Assembly (NCBI RefSeq): GCF_000423125.1
Contig: NZ_AUHJ01000010.1
Coordinates: 116,239 to 180,238, forward strand
Source of the DNA: Haliea salexigens DSM 19537
GTDB taxonomy: Bacteria > Pseudomonadota > Gammaproteobacteria > Pseudomonadales > Halieaceae
Length of the DNA: 64,000 nucleotides
Direction: 5' to 3'
Part shown: positions 29,499-37,611 of the stretch, piece after piece
How positions within the stretch are numbered: the stretch's first letter is position 1
Layout of the letters: every line of letters begins with the position of its first letter
Notes under the pieces: generated by a model
Told to the model about the DNA's origin: nothing
The model's database searches: none
The model's input: only the letters and a program-made list of their open reading frames with translations
Program-made: the position numbers and the translations under genes

Positions 29499-30215
29499 GT
29501 GAGCGGCGTGACAGAGCACATTGTTTCCGGGGATGGCTCCCTGCTGCTGTGCAATCCGGCGATCGACGGCGTACAGGTGGCCTGGCTGGACCCGCAGTTC
29601 TGGGGTGAGCGTGCGCGTCCGGTAGCGGTCGGTGGGCGTGGTGGTGCCAGTTTTGTGGAGGCCGATATTGGTGAACTGGTGTTGCGACAGTATCTGCGTG
29701 GTGGGTTCATGGCGCGTATAGCGCACCGCAGCTACGTGTTTACCGGTTTCAGTCGCTGTCGCTCGCTGCGGGAATTCCGGTTGCTGCAGCGCCTGCGTGA
29801 GCTGGGGTTGCCGGTGCCCGAACCGGTGGCAGCGCTGGCGGAGCGCAGCGGCCTGTTCACCTGCCGCGCGGCCATTTTGCTGCGCCGCATCCCCGGGGCA
29901 TTGCCGTTGCCGGCATCTCCGGCTCTGCATGAGCCGCAGCTCTGGCAGCGCGTGGGCGCGCAACTGGCAGCGTTTCATGCGGCGGGCCTGGATCATGTTG
30001 ACCTGAACTGTGACAACGTGCTGCACGCCCCGGATGGCATCTGGCTGATAGATTTCGATCGTTGCCGGCTGCGGCCCCCGGCGCGCCGTTGGCAGCGGGC
30101 CAATCTGGAGCGTTTGCAGCGTTCGGTTGTGAAGCGTTGTGGAGAGTTATCAGCGCAACAGCGGGAGTCACTCTGGGCACAGCTCTTGCGCGGGTATCAG
30201 GCGGCCTGCGAGTGA
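29499..30215 (+). CDS. kdkA: 3-deoxy-D-manno-octulosonate (Kdo) kinase KdkA
   Basis: 238 residues from GTG 29499. Kinase-like fold of the lipopolysaccharide kinase (InaA/KdkA) family. VLRQYLRGGFMARI carries the ATP-site basic residues, DHVDLNCDNVL the catalytic loop, and WLIDFDRCR the metal-binding DFD. KdkA phosphorylates the inner-core Kdo in organisms that attach a single Kdo to lipid A. The ribosome-binding site is GAGGA with TTG 29490 and GTG 29499 as candidates; spacing favours GTG. It is 22 bases upstream of the epimerase gene. Confidence 0.85.
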   Translation: MSGVTEHIVSGDGSLLLCNPAIDGVQVAWLDPQFWGERARPVAVGGRGGASFVEADIGELVLRQYLRGGFMARIAHRSYVFTGFSRCRSLREFRLLQRLRELGLPVPEPVAALAERSGLFTCRAAILLRRIPGALPLPASPALHEPQLWQRVGAQLAAFHAAGLDHVDLNCDNVLHAPDGIWLIDFDRCRLRPPARRWQRANLERLQRSVVKRCGELSAQQRESLWAQLLRGYQAACE

Positions 30216-30237
30216 TGAAAAGGCGTCAGGAGAGACG

Positions 30238-31260
30238 ATGAAAGTATTGGTGACCGGCGCCGCCGGGTTCATTGGGTGTGAAACGGCACTGCAGTTGTTG
30301 GCACAGGGCCACGAAGTGGCCGGCATCGACAATCTCAATGATTACTACGATGTCACGCTGAAACAGGCTCGCCTCGCGCGCTTGCGCAGTCAGCCCGGTT
30401 TCAGCGAAGCGCTGTTTTGCCTTTCTGATGCAACGCGCCTCCGGGAATGGTTCAGCCACTTTCGCCCGGATGCCGTGATTCACCTGGCGGCACAGGCCGG
30501 GGTGCGCTATTCGCTGTCACACCCACAGGCCTACCTGACCTCTAACCTGGTGGCCTTTGGCAACATGCTGGAATGTTGCCGGCACTTTCCGGTCGAACAC
30601 CTGGTTTACGCCAGCAGCAGCTCGGTCTATGGCAGCAATACCCGCCAGCCCTTCAGCGTCAGCCACAGCGTGGATCATCCGGTGTCGCTCTACGCCGCAA
30701 CCAAGAAAGCGAACGAGTTGATGGCCCACTCCTACAGCCATCTGTACCAGCTGCCGACAACCGGTTTGCGTTTTTTTACTGTCTACGGGCCCTGGGGCAG
30801 GCCGGATATGGCACCGATGATTTTTTGCCGCAAGATTCTGGCCGGGGAGCCACTGGACGTATTCAACCACGGGCAGCACCGCCGTGACTTCACCTTTATC
30901 GACGACATCGTCGACGGAATTCTCGGCGTGCTGGCCAGGCCCCCCGAGCCGAATCCGGCGTGGGATGCCATGGCGGCTGATCCTGCAACGTCCAGCGCAC
31001 CCTACCGTATCTTCAATATCGGCTGTGAGAGTCCGGTGCACTTACTGGAGTTTATTGAGCTGCTTGAGCAGCGTCTGGGGCGCAGCGCAGAGAAGAACAT
31101 GCTGCCGATGCAGCCGGGGGATGTGGCGGAGACGTATGCCGATGTCAGTGCCCTGCGTGAGCTTACCGGCTACGCTCCGCGTACCGGCGTTGCCGACGGC
31201 GTAGCGCGGTTTGTCGACTGGTATCTGGATTATTACGGGGCTGCAGCCAGCCGCTCCTGA
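30238..31260 (+). CDS. NAD-dependent sugar-nucleotide epimerase (UDP-glucuronate 4-epimerase-like)
   Basis: 340 residues, extended SDR. The NAD site is VTGAAGFIG, the serine triplet YASSSSVYG and the active pair Tyr-x3-Lys in YAATKKANELMAHSY. The segment RFFTVYGPWGRPDMA is characteristic of the UDP-glucuronate/UDP-galacturonate 4-epimerase group. It interconverts UDP-hexuronic acids for LPS or capsule. CAGGAGAGA precedes the ATG. Its 3' end overlaps the convergent GT4 gene by 28 bases. Confidence 0.88.
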   Translation: MKVLVTGAAGFIGCETALQLLAQGHEVAGIDNLNDYYDVTLKQARLARLRSQPGFSEALFCLSDATRLREWFSHFRPDAVIHLAAQAGVRYSLSHPQAYLTSNLVAFGNMLECCRHFPVEHLVYASSSSVYGSNTRQPFSVSHSVDHPVSLYAATKKANELMAHSYSHLYQLPTTGLRFFTVYGPWGRPDMAPMIFCRKILAGEPLDVFNHGQHRRDFTFIDDIVDGILGVLARPPEPNPAWDAMAADPATSSAPYRIFNIGCESPVHLLEFIELLEQRLGRSAEKNMLPMQPGDVAETYADVSALRELTGYAPRTGVADGVARFVDWYLDYYGAAASRS

Positions 31261-32324
31261 TACCAGGCATAGGTGTTTACCGCCGTCTGCTCGGCGTTGA
31301 ATTCGCGTTCGATGCGCCGGCGCGCGTTGTCAGCGCGCTGCGCCGCAGCCGCGGAATCTTCCAGCGCGTTGCGCATAGCGGTTGCGAGTGCGGGGGCGTT
31401 GCGTTGCGGCACCAGCAAACCGGTTTCTCCATCTGCGACCAGCTCCCGGGTGCCACCGGCGTCGGTGGCGACGACGGGCGTTCCCACGGCCATGGCTTCA
31501 ATGACGACCCGCGGCAGGCCTTCACCACTTTCCGAGGCCGATACCAGCAGGTCGGCGGCGCTGAGGATCCGGGTGACGTCATTGCGGTAGCCGGTGAAGT
31601 GTATGCGCTCGGGGTGCTGGCAGCGTGCGGCACGCTCGCGAACCGCGGCATTGCTGTCTACGGAGCCAATCAGCAACAGATGGCTGTGCAGCGCGGATGG
31701 CAGGGCGTCAAACGCCTCCAGCAGCGTGAGTGCCCCTTTTTTGGCGCTGTTGCGGCTGATGCAGCACAGTGTTTTTGCTCCCTGCGGTATACCCAGGTCA
31801 GCCAGCACCGCCGGCTCCACGTTGTACCAGGCAAGCTCGTGTCCCTTGTGGATTGCCTTGAGTTTCTCGGGAGGCAGTCGCAGCCAGAGGAAACGCACGT
31901 CAAGCAGTGCGTCGCGAATGGCGTGAGCAACACACATGATGCCGTCAAGGCGCGGGTTGAGGAAGGTCATCCAGGCTTCCGGCTTGCCATACCCGACACC
32001 GGTTGTGACGCCGCGATAGGCGAGCAGGCGCGCACGATGGCGACGCGCAGCTCGCAGCATGCAGGTCACGGCGCGCGAGTTGAACGCCTGCACGATATCG
32101 TAGTCGCCCTGGTAGACCGTCTCGCGGATCAGCGCGGTTGCCTCGCGGTCGAAGCGACCGCTGATTTTGAGGGGAATCACCTCCAGCCCCGCGTCGAGGA
32201 GCAGGCCGTGGTAGCGCCCCGCCGGGTTACTCATGACCGCGAACTGCTCCATGCGCTGGGCGAGGCGAATGAACAACTCCGTTTCCGGGCGATCGGCACA
32301 ATCGGTAATGCAAAGTGCTTTCAT
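31233..32324 (-). CDS. glycosyltransferase family 4
   Basis: 363 residues, GT-B fold. The C-terminal domain has CCISRNSAKKGALTLLEAF, then ASESGEGLPRVVIEAMAVG (the E-x7-E donor motif) and ATDAGGTRELV. The N-terminal half is family-variable. It adds a sugar to LPS core or O-antigen on the cytoplasmic side; donor and acceptor are unknown. It is divergent from the WaaL-GT2 fusion and overlaps the epimerase at the 3' end. Confidence 0.87.
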   Translation of the reverse strand: MKALCITDCADRPETELFIRLAQRMEQFAVMSNPAGRYHGLLLDAGLEVIPLKISGRFDREATALIRETVYQGDYDIVQAFNSRAVTCMLRAARRHRARLLAYRGVTTGVGYGKPEAWMTFLNPRLDGIMCVAHAIRDALLDVRFLWLRLPPEKLKAIHKGHELAWYNVEPAVLADLGIPQGAKTLCCISRNSAKKGALTLLEAFDALPSALHSHLLLIGSVDSNAAVRERAARCQHPERIHFTGYRNDVTRILSAADLLVSASESGEGLPRVVIEAMAVGTPVVATDAGGTRELVADGETGLLVPQRNAPALATAMRNALEDSAAAAQRADNARRRIEREFNAEQTAVNTYAWYQERLAAAP

Positions 32325-32345
32325 GGGCCGGGTCCTGTGTCGGCG

Positions 32346-32376
32346 TTGGAATCCGCGGGAGCACCTGCGCTATAGT
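32346..32376 (+). promoter_or_regulatory. possible sigma-70 promoter of the O-antigen ligase/GT2 gene
   Basis: TATAGT (32371-32376) is a good -10 candidate, with TTGGAA (32346-32351) 19 bases upstream, which is longer than ideal. It lies 74 bases before the start codon at 32450. Confidence 0.35.
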
Positions 32377-32449
32377 AACGGCGCGGTTGGCGGCCCCGGT
32401 GGGTCGGCGTTTACCACAATGGCCACGCAGATCGACGAGAGTATACACA

Positions 32450-34465
32450 ATGATTTCATCGGCACGAGGCCAACAGCTGCTGGCGGGCCTGGCGGTCGCC
32501 GGGCTTGCCGGGTCCCTGCTCTACTCCAGCCTGTTGTCCGCCGCCGTTTTTCTGCTCGCACTGGCCGCTGCACTGCCTGCGCTGCGCCGACGGCTCCACG
32601 CCAGCGGGTGGGAGCGCCCGCGGGAACTGCGCCTGCTGCATTTCGCCTGCTGGTTTCCCGTAGCGGTTTTTCTGTGCTTCTGGCTCGCCAGCGGTTTTGA
32701 TTACCGCGCGCTGAAGGAGCTCGATGGGCCGGCCCGCCTGTTGCTGTTCTGGCCCCTGGTGCTGACGCTGTGCTGGTCGACTCTGGGGGCCCGTCACCTG
32801 TTTGCGGGCTTTGCGCTGATGGCCCTGGGTGCGACTGTGCATGCCGCGGTGAGCATGTGGCTCGGAGGGCCGCCTTCGCCGGGTGAGCCGTTGCGGGCGG
32901 GCCTCTGGTTGAACCCCATTACGCTCGGCAACCTCTCGCTGCTCGCAGCCGCCGTGTTGTTGTCCGCCGCGCTGTACTGGCAGCGTTTGCAGCAGCCACG
33001 CTATACCGGTCTGGCGCTCGCGTTGGCGGCAGCCGCACTGGTCGCCGCGCTGCTCACCCAAACCCGCAGCAACCTGCTGGCACTGCCCCTGCTGCTGGCC
33101 GTGTTACTGCCGTTGATGGGCGCGCGTCAGCGCGTGCTTGCCGTACTCGCGGGGCTGGCCTTCCTGGCGCTGACCGTCGCCGGCAATGACCGCTTTCTGG
33201 AAACCGTTACCAGCCTGCAGGCGGGTGAATTCGATGTGCAGACCGCCTCGCGGCTGGCGATCTGGCAGATTGCCTGGGGTGAGTTTGTCGGCCACCCGTG
33301 GCTCGGTGGAGGGCTCAATGCTTACCACGATGCGGTACAGGCGGCGGCTGTGGCGGGCACGTTGCCGCAACCCGATTTCGTGCTGGACTGCTGCACCAGT
33401 CATGCGCACAACGATCTGCTGCAAAGTCTTGCCACCCGCGGTCTGCTCGGGGGATTGAGCTGGTTGCTGTTGCTGGTGATACCGGCAACGGTATTTGCAC
33501 GCCATCTGCGCGCACCGGAGCCGGCGGTCGCCTTTGTGGCCTCAGTGGGCGTGTTGCTGCCGGTTGGCTACGCAGCGTTTGGCCTGACCGAGGCTGTGTT
33601 TTCCCGCAGCCTGTTTATCACGTTCTATCTGCTGACGCTGGCTGCCTGTGGTGCGGCGCTGGTGACAGAACTGCGCCGGGCCTGTCAGCGGCAGCGCAGC
33701 GTGCGCGTGTCGGTGATCGTTATCACCAAGAATGAGGAAGAACATATCGGCGCCTGCCTCGCATCGGTGGGGGGTGTGGCGGATGAGATTATCGTGGTCG
33801 ATAGTGGCAGCGGCGACGCCACCGTGGCCATTGCGCGTGAGCATACAAGCCACGTTATCGAGACCGACTGGCCCGGCTTCGGCATACAGAAACAACGTGC
33901 GCTGGAGCGTGCCAGCGGCGACTGGGTGTTGTCGATTGATGCTGACGAGCGCCTGACCCCAGGGCTGGTGGCCGAAATCAATCACGTGCTGGCGGCGCCA
34001 ACTGTTGATGCCTACTGCCTGCCCTGGGCGGTGACCATCTACGGTACCCGGCTGGATTTCGGCCGCAGTGGTCGCGCGCCGCTGCGGCTGTTCCGGCGCG
34101 CAGGGGTACGCTTTTCCGACGCCCTGGTGCACGAGAAGATCCTGCTGCCGGAGGGTCGCCGTGTGCGCACCCTGCGTGGACGGCTGTTGCACTTTACACA
34201 CCGGGATTTCGGTCACGCCCTGCAGAAGGGTGCGCAGTACGCCTGGCTAGGGGCGCAGGAGAAACACCGTCAGGGCAAGCGCGTGCGGTCCCTGCTGTAC
34301 CCATCGGCTCGGGGCGTACTGACCTTTGTCCACGTGTATCTGTTGCGGCTGGGCTTTCTCGATGGGCAGGTGGGCTTTCTGTCGGCGGTGCTCTACGCCC
34401 AGGTGAGCTTTAACAAATATGCCGGTCTCTGGACGCGGGATCGCCCGCGCTACGGCGCTGACTGA
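32450..34465 (+). CDS. fused O-antigen ligase (WaaL-type) and family-2 glycosyltransferase (WaaE-type)
   Basis: 671 residues in one uninterrupted frame. Residues 1-410 have ~10-12 membrane segments and the Wzy_C/WaaL features LLTQTRSNLLALPLLL and the periplasmic loop CTSHAHNDLLQSLATRG with conserved His. From ~419 a complete GT2 domain begins: VSVIVITKNEEEHIGACLAS, IIVVDSGSGDAT and the D-x-D of LSIDADERLTPG, matching WaaE/KdtX LPS core glucosyltransferases. The ligase would join O-antigen to core in the periplasm; the GT2 domain would work in the cytoplasm. ATG 32450 gives a membrane-start N-terminus. The 3' end overlaps the convergent neighbour by 16 bases. Confidence 0.88.
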   Translation: MISSARGQQLLAGLAVAGLAGSLLYSSLLSAAVFLLALAAALPALRRRLHASGWERPRELRLLHFACWFPVAVFLCFWLASGFDYRALKELDGPARLLLFWPLVLTLCWSTLGARHLFAGFALMALGATVHAAVSMWLGGPPSPGEPLRAGLWLNPITLGNLSLLAAAVLLSAALYWQRLQQPRYTGLALALAAAALVAALLTQTRSNLLALPLLLAVLLPLMGARQRVLAVLAGLAFLALTVAGNDRFLETVTSLQAGEFDVQTASRLAIWQIAWGEFVGHPWLGGGLNAYHDAVQAAAVAGTLPQPDFVLDCCTSHAHNDLLQSLATRGLLGGLSWLLLLVIPATVFARHLRAPEPAVAFVASVGVLLPVGYAAFGLTEAVFSRSLFITFYLLTLAACGAALVTELRRACQRQRSVRVSVIVITKNEEEHIGACLASVGGVADEIIVVDSGSGDATVAIAREHTSHVIETDWPGFGIQKQRALERASGDWVLSIDADERLTPGLVAEINHVLAAPTVDAYCLPWAVTIYGTRLDFGRSGRAPLRLFRRAGVRFSDALVHEKILLPEGRRVRTLRGRLLHFTHRDFGHALQKGAQYAWLGAQEKHRQGKRVRSLLYPSARGVLTFVHVYLLRLGFLDGQVGFLSAVLYAQVSFNKYAGLWTRDRPRYGAD

Positions 34466-35526
34466 GCGGTCACCGCCAGGGCTTTGCGCAAGCGACGCCG
34501 CATCTTCAATTTCCGCCACAGGTTGAGGGGTTTCGCTCTGGGGGTGGGCCCGGTGGCGAGTACTTCGTCCACGGCGTCCAGCACCCGCGCGCTGGAGTGT
34601 CCGTCGCGGAAGGGGTGTAGTTCCTCGCACAGAGCACGAGCAGATTCCAGTAGTGCAGGCGGCCTTTCCAGCGCCTGTGCCAGCGCCGGTTCCACCGCTT
34701 CCACGTCCTGTACATCCAACAGGTAGGGCCCCGCCATGCGGCTGCGGTAGGTGACCACAGGCCGGTCGAGGAACATGAACTCGAACATGATGGAAGAGGT
34801 GTCGCAGAGCATGACGTCGGCCTCGGGCAGCAGCGGCAGCAGATCTGCATTGCTTTCCACGAAGCGCAGGTTGGGCCCGCTCATGGCGCGGTAGCGTTGG
34901 ACGATCTCTGCGTTCATTTTCGGGTGCAGGGTGACGATGAAGCGCCATTTGCCGGTTGCCGCCAACCTTCCGATAACCCCCGCCAGTGCCGGTGCGGAGG
35001 TGATATTGCGACTGAAAGTGGAGGCGAAGAACACCACCGGGGGCTCATCCGTGGCGCGCAGGCGCGGTCCGGCGGGTGCGCCCGCGCTGAACAGGGGGTC
35101 CAGCTTGGGCCAGCCGGTGCGGTTCACACGGAAGTGACCGTGCTCGGCGGCCAGCGCGGAAAACTTCGCGGTGTCGGTGGCGGCGTGGGTGCAGTAGAGG
35201 TCAAACCAGCCGCGGATCGTGTAGTGATCGCTGGTGTCTTCCGTGGCGTGCCCACGCTTGTTGCGCGCCAGGCCGTGAAAAACCTCCACCTTGATGCCGG
35301 GGAGAAAGTGCGGCACCCAGTCGCCCGGCACAAAGGTGGCCACCGCAGGATAGGCACGCGCCTCATCGACTGTGCACAGCAGGTGTTCATCGGGTTGCAG
35401 CGGCGCGCTACTGCACCCGGCAACGAACCAGGCAACCCGGCCTCCGCGGCGGCGGATTTCGGCTTGCAGCGGGCGCAGGATGGAATAGGCGTAGGGTTGG
35501 TTGACGAAGAACAGGTAGTGGCGCAT
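34450..35526 (-). CDS. CDP-glycerol glycerophosphotransferase-family (TagB/SpsB-like) protein
   Basis: 358 residues. It has FFVNQPYAYSILRPLQAEI at the N-terminus. The C-terminal GT-B domain contains FASTFSRN, RFIVTLHPK and LCDTSSIMFEFMFLDRPVV, the signatures of the CDP-glycerol:poly(glycerophosphate) transferase family. In Gram-positives these build teichoic acids; in Gram-negative LPS/capsule loci they are proposed to add glycerol-phosphate or related groups. The start at 35526 is used because the extra upstream codons (to 35568) are unlike the family. The gene is 48 bases downstream of the LpxL-type gene, same strand. Confidence 0.82.
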   Translation of the reverse strand: MRHYLFFVNQPYAYSILRPLQAEIRRRGGRVAWFVAGCSSAPLQPDEHLLCTVDEARAYPAVATFVPGDWVPHFLPGIKVEVFHGLARNKRGHATEDTSDHYTIRGWFDLYCTHAATDTAKFSALAAEHGHFRVNRTGWPKLDPLFSAGAPAGPRLRATDEPPVVFFASTFSRNITSAPALAGVIGRLAATGKWRFIVTLHPKMNAEIVQRYRAMSGPNLRFVESNADLLPLLPEADVMLCDTSSIMFEFMFLDRPVVTYRSRMAGPYLLDVQDVEAVEPALAQALERPPALLESARALCEELHPFRDGHSSARVLDAVDEVLATGPTPRAKPLNLWRKLKMRRRLRKALAVTAQSAP

Positions 35527-35574
35527 GCGGCCCCGGGGCTCCGGCTGGTGGAGCGGGCAGTTTAGCACAGGGCC

Positions 35575-36474
35575 TCAGGGGGCTTGGCGATACGGGTCCG
35601 GCTGGCCGGGCGGGCGGTGGCGAAAGCGTTTGTATTCCCACTGGTATTGGGCGGGTGCCTCGCGGACACAGGCCTCCACGGAGCGGTTGAGCGCCGCGGT
35701 CGCTACAACGGGGTCCGGATCGGCAATGCCGTCCTCACAGCGTCGCACCACCAGCCGGAAACCGCGGCTGCCAGGCAGACGTTGGCACCAGGTCATCAGG
35801 GGCACTGCAGCAGACTTCTGCAGCAGCTTGCTCACCAGCGTCATGGTGCGCACGTCCATGCCGAAGAAGGGAGCATAGGCACTGCCGGCAGCGCGCGGGC
35901 TCTGGTCGGGCAGAATGCCCGAGACCTCTCCCTCGCGCAGCAGGCTGATCAGGCGCGCCAGGCCGCGGCGGTCTCCCGGTACCAGCTCCGAGCCGTGTCG
36001 GCTGCGACTCGCTGTCATGTAGGCTTCAAATCCCGGCAGTGACGGGGGACTATAGAGCGCAGCCATCCGGTAGCGCGAAGAAAAATACAGGCCGCAAAGC
36101 TCCCAGTTGCCCAGGTGCGGCGCGAGCAGGAGTAAGCCCTTGCCGCTCGCTCGTGCCTCTGTGAGCAGCTCTTCGCCCTCGATTTCCTGCACCAGGCCCA
36201 GGCAACGCTCTACCGGCCACTCCCAGATCAGCGGAATTTCCATCGCTACGCGGCCCGTGTGTTCCAGGCTTTCACGCACCAGCAGTTTGCGCTCGCGTTC
36301 GCCAAGCTCCGGGTAGGCAATGGCCAGATTGATTTGCGTCACGCGGTTGGAACGATTGGGGATGCGCCCCATCAGGCCACCCAACAGGGCGCCGATACGC
36401 TGTGCCGTGGCCAGGTTCAGTTTGCCCACCAGCCGGATCAGGCCAATCAGTAGATGTGCGCGTGTCAATGCCAT
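35575..36474 (-). CDS. LpxL/HtrB-family lysophospholipid acyltransferase (lipid A late acyltransferase type)
   Basis: 299 residues. One N-terminal membrane helix is followed by the NRVTQINLAIAYPEL segment typical of LpxL/LpxM. The catalytic H-x4-E is His120-Glu125 in LLAPHLGNWELCG. GILPDQSPRAAGSAYAPFFG is the conserved substrate-loop motif. It adds a secondary acyl chain to Kdo-lipid A from acyl-ACP at the inner membrane. It is followed by the CDP-glycerol-type gene and preceded by a second paralogue 60 bases upstream, so the three form one transcription unit. Confidence 0.88.
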   Translation of the reverse strand: MALTRAHLLIGLIRLVGKLNLATAQRIGALLGGLMGRIPNRSNRVTQINLAIAYPELGERERKLLVRESLEHTGRVAMEIPLIWEWPVERCLGLVQEIEGEELLTEARASGKGLLLLAPHLGNWELCGLYFSSRYRMAALYSPPSLPGFEAYMTASRSRHGSELVPGDRRGLARLISLLREGEVSGILPDQSPRAAGSAYAPFFGMDVRTMTLVSKLLQKSAAVPLMTWCQRLPGSRGFRLVVRRCEDGIADPDPVVATAALNRSVEACVREAPAQYQWEYKRFRHRPPGQPDPYRQAP

Positions 36475-36534
36475 GTGTCGAGTGCCCAAACGGTGCCTGC
36501 GGAGGTAAACGCTATCACCCTGGGCGCAGGCATG

Positions 36535-37482
36535 CTATGCATCCTTGCGGTAGAGGTCGGGGTCCTGTGGGCCGGGGCGGGTCTTGAAGCGCCGGTGCAT
36601 CCACAGGTATTGTTCGGGGTGGCGGCGCACCTCCTGTTCGATCGTGGCATTGATCAGCGCAGCATCGGCGATGTCATCCCCCGTGGGAAAGTTCTCCAGT
36701 GGTGGGTGAAAGTAGATATCGTAGCCGACGGTATCCGTGCGACGAAAGTGACTGAAGGGCAGCACCGCACAGCCGCTGCGCTCCACGATACGCGAGGTCG
36801 CCGTGATCGATGCCGCTTCAACGCCGAAGAAGGGCGCAAATACGATGCCCTTGCGGCCGTAGTCCTGATCAGTGGCATACCAGATCGTGCGATTCTCGCG
36901 CAGCCGGCGAAGCAGGCCGCGCAGGTCCTTTGCCGAAAGGGCAACACCATAGTGCCGCTCGCGCGCCCGCGTCATCACCGCATTGAGCAGTGCATTGTTG
37001 TGGTCGCGCTGCATGACATCGGCCTGGACAAACCGGGTGGCCAGCGTGCCGCACAAATCCAGCGAACTGTAGTGCCCGCCAAGCGCCAGGATACCCTTCC
37101 CCTTCTCCAACGCACGGGTCACATGCTCAAGGCCGTGCACACGCGTGACAGGCAGGAAAGCGGCAGGGTTGCGGAACCAGGCGAGGCCGATTTCCAGAAT
37201 GCCGATGCCGTTGGAATGGAACGCGCGGCGCGCAAGACTCACCTGCTCTGCGCGGCTGAGCTCGGGAAAACACAGCGCAATGTTGACTTCGGCAATATGG
37301 CGGCGCCGGGGCAGCGTGCGGTAGGCCAACTCGCCGACGCCTTTCCCTAGCCACCATTGCACGCGCAGGGGAAAGCGCGCCAGCAGCCACATCAGGCCAA
37401 TCAGCAGCCAGGTTGGCCACCACTTCAGGTGCAGATAACTGCGATACTGCGTATCACGGGTGCGGTGCCGTGTCGTGCTCAC
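36535..37482 (-). CDS. second LpxL-family lipid A acyltransferase
   Basis: 315 residues. N-terminal membrane helix (LLIGLMWLLARFPL), the HIAEVNIALCFPEL segment, and the catalytic H-x4-D as His137-Asp142 (LGGHYSSLDLCG). A DQDYGRKGIVFAPFFG loop follows. It is a probable late acyltransferase of lipid A, different in subgroup from its neighbour, which has H-x4-E. Having two is consistent with hexa-acylated lipid A. It diverges from waaA; 129 bases separate the starts. Confidence 0.88.
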   Translation of the reverse strand: MSTTRHRTRDTQYRSYLHLKWWPTWLLIGLMWLLARFPLRVQWWLGKGVGELAYRTLPRRRHIAEVNIALCFPELSRAEQVSLARRAFHSNGIGILEIGLAWFRNPAAFLPVTRVHGLEHVTRALEKGKGILALGGHYSSLDLCGTLATRFVQADVMQRDHNNALLNAVMTRARERHYGVALSAKDLRGLLRRLRENRTIWYATDQDYGRKGIVFAPFFGVEAASITATSRIVERSGCAVLPFSHFRRTDTVGYDIYFHPPLENFPTGDDIADAALINATIEQEVRRHPEQYLWMHRRFKTRPGPQDPDLYRKDA

Positions 37483-37611
37483 GTGGCGACATACTCTGTA
37501 CGAAATCGGGGCTCAAGTTTAGCAGCCCTGCGGGGACAGGCGGGAATAGTTCCACAGCAGGTGACCCGGGCTTTGGGTAGAATGTGCGCTCAGCCTGTTT
37601 TTGGAATCGCC

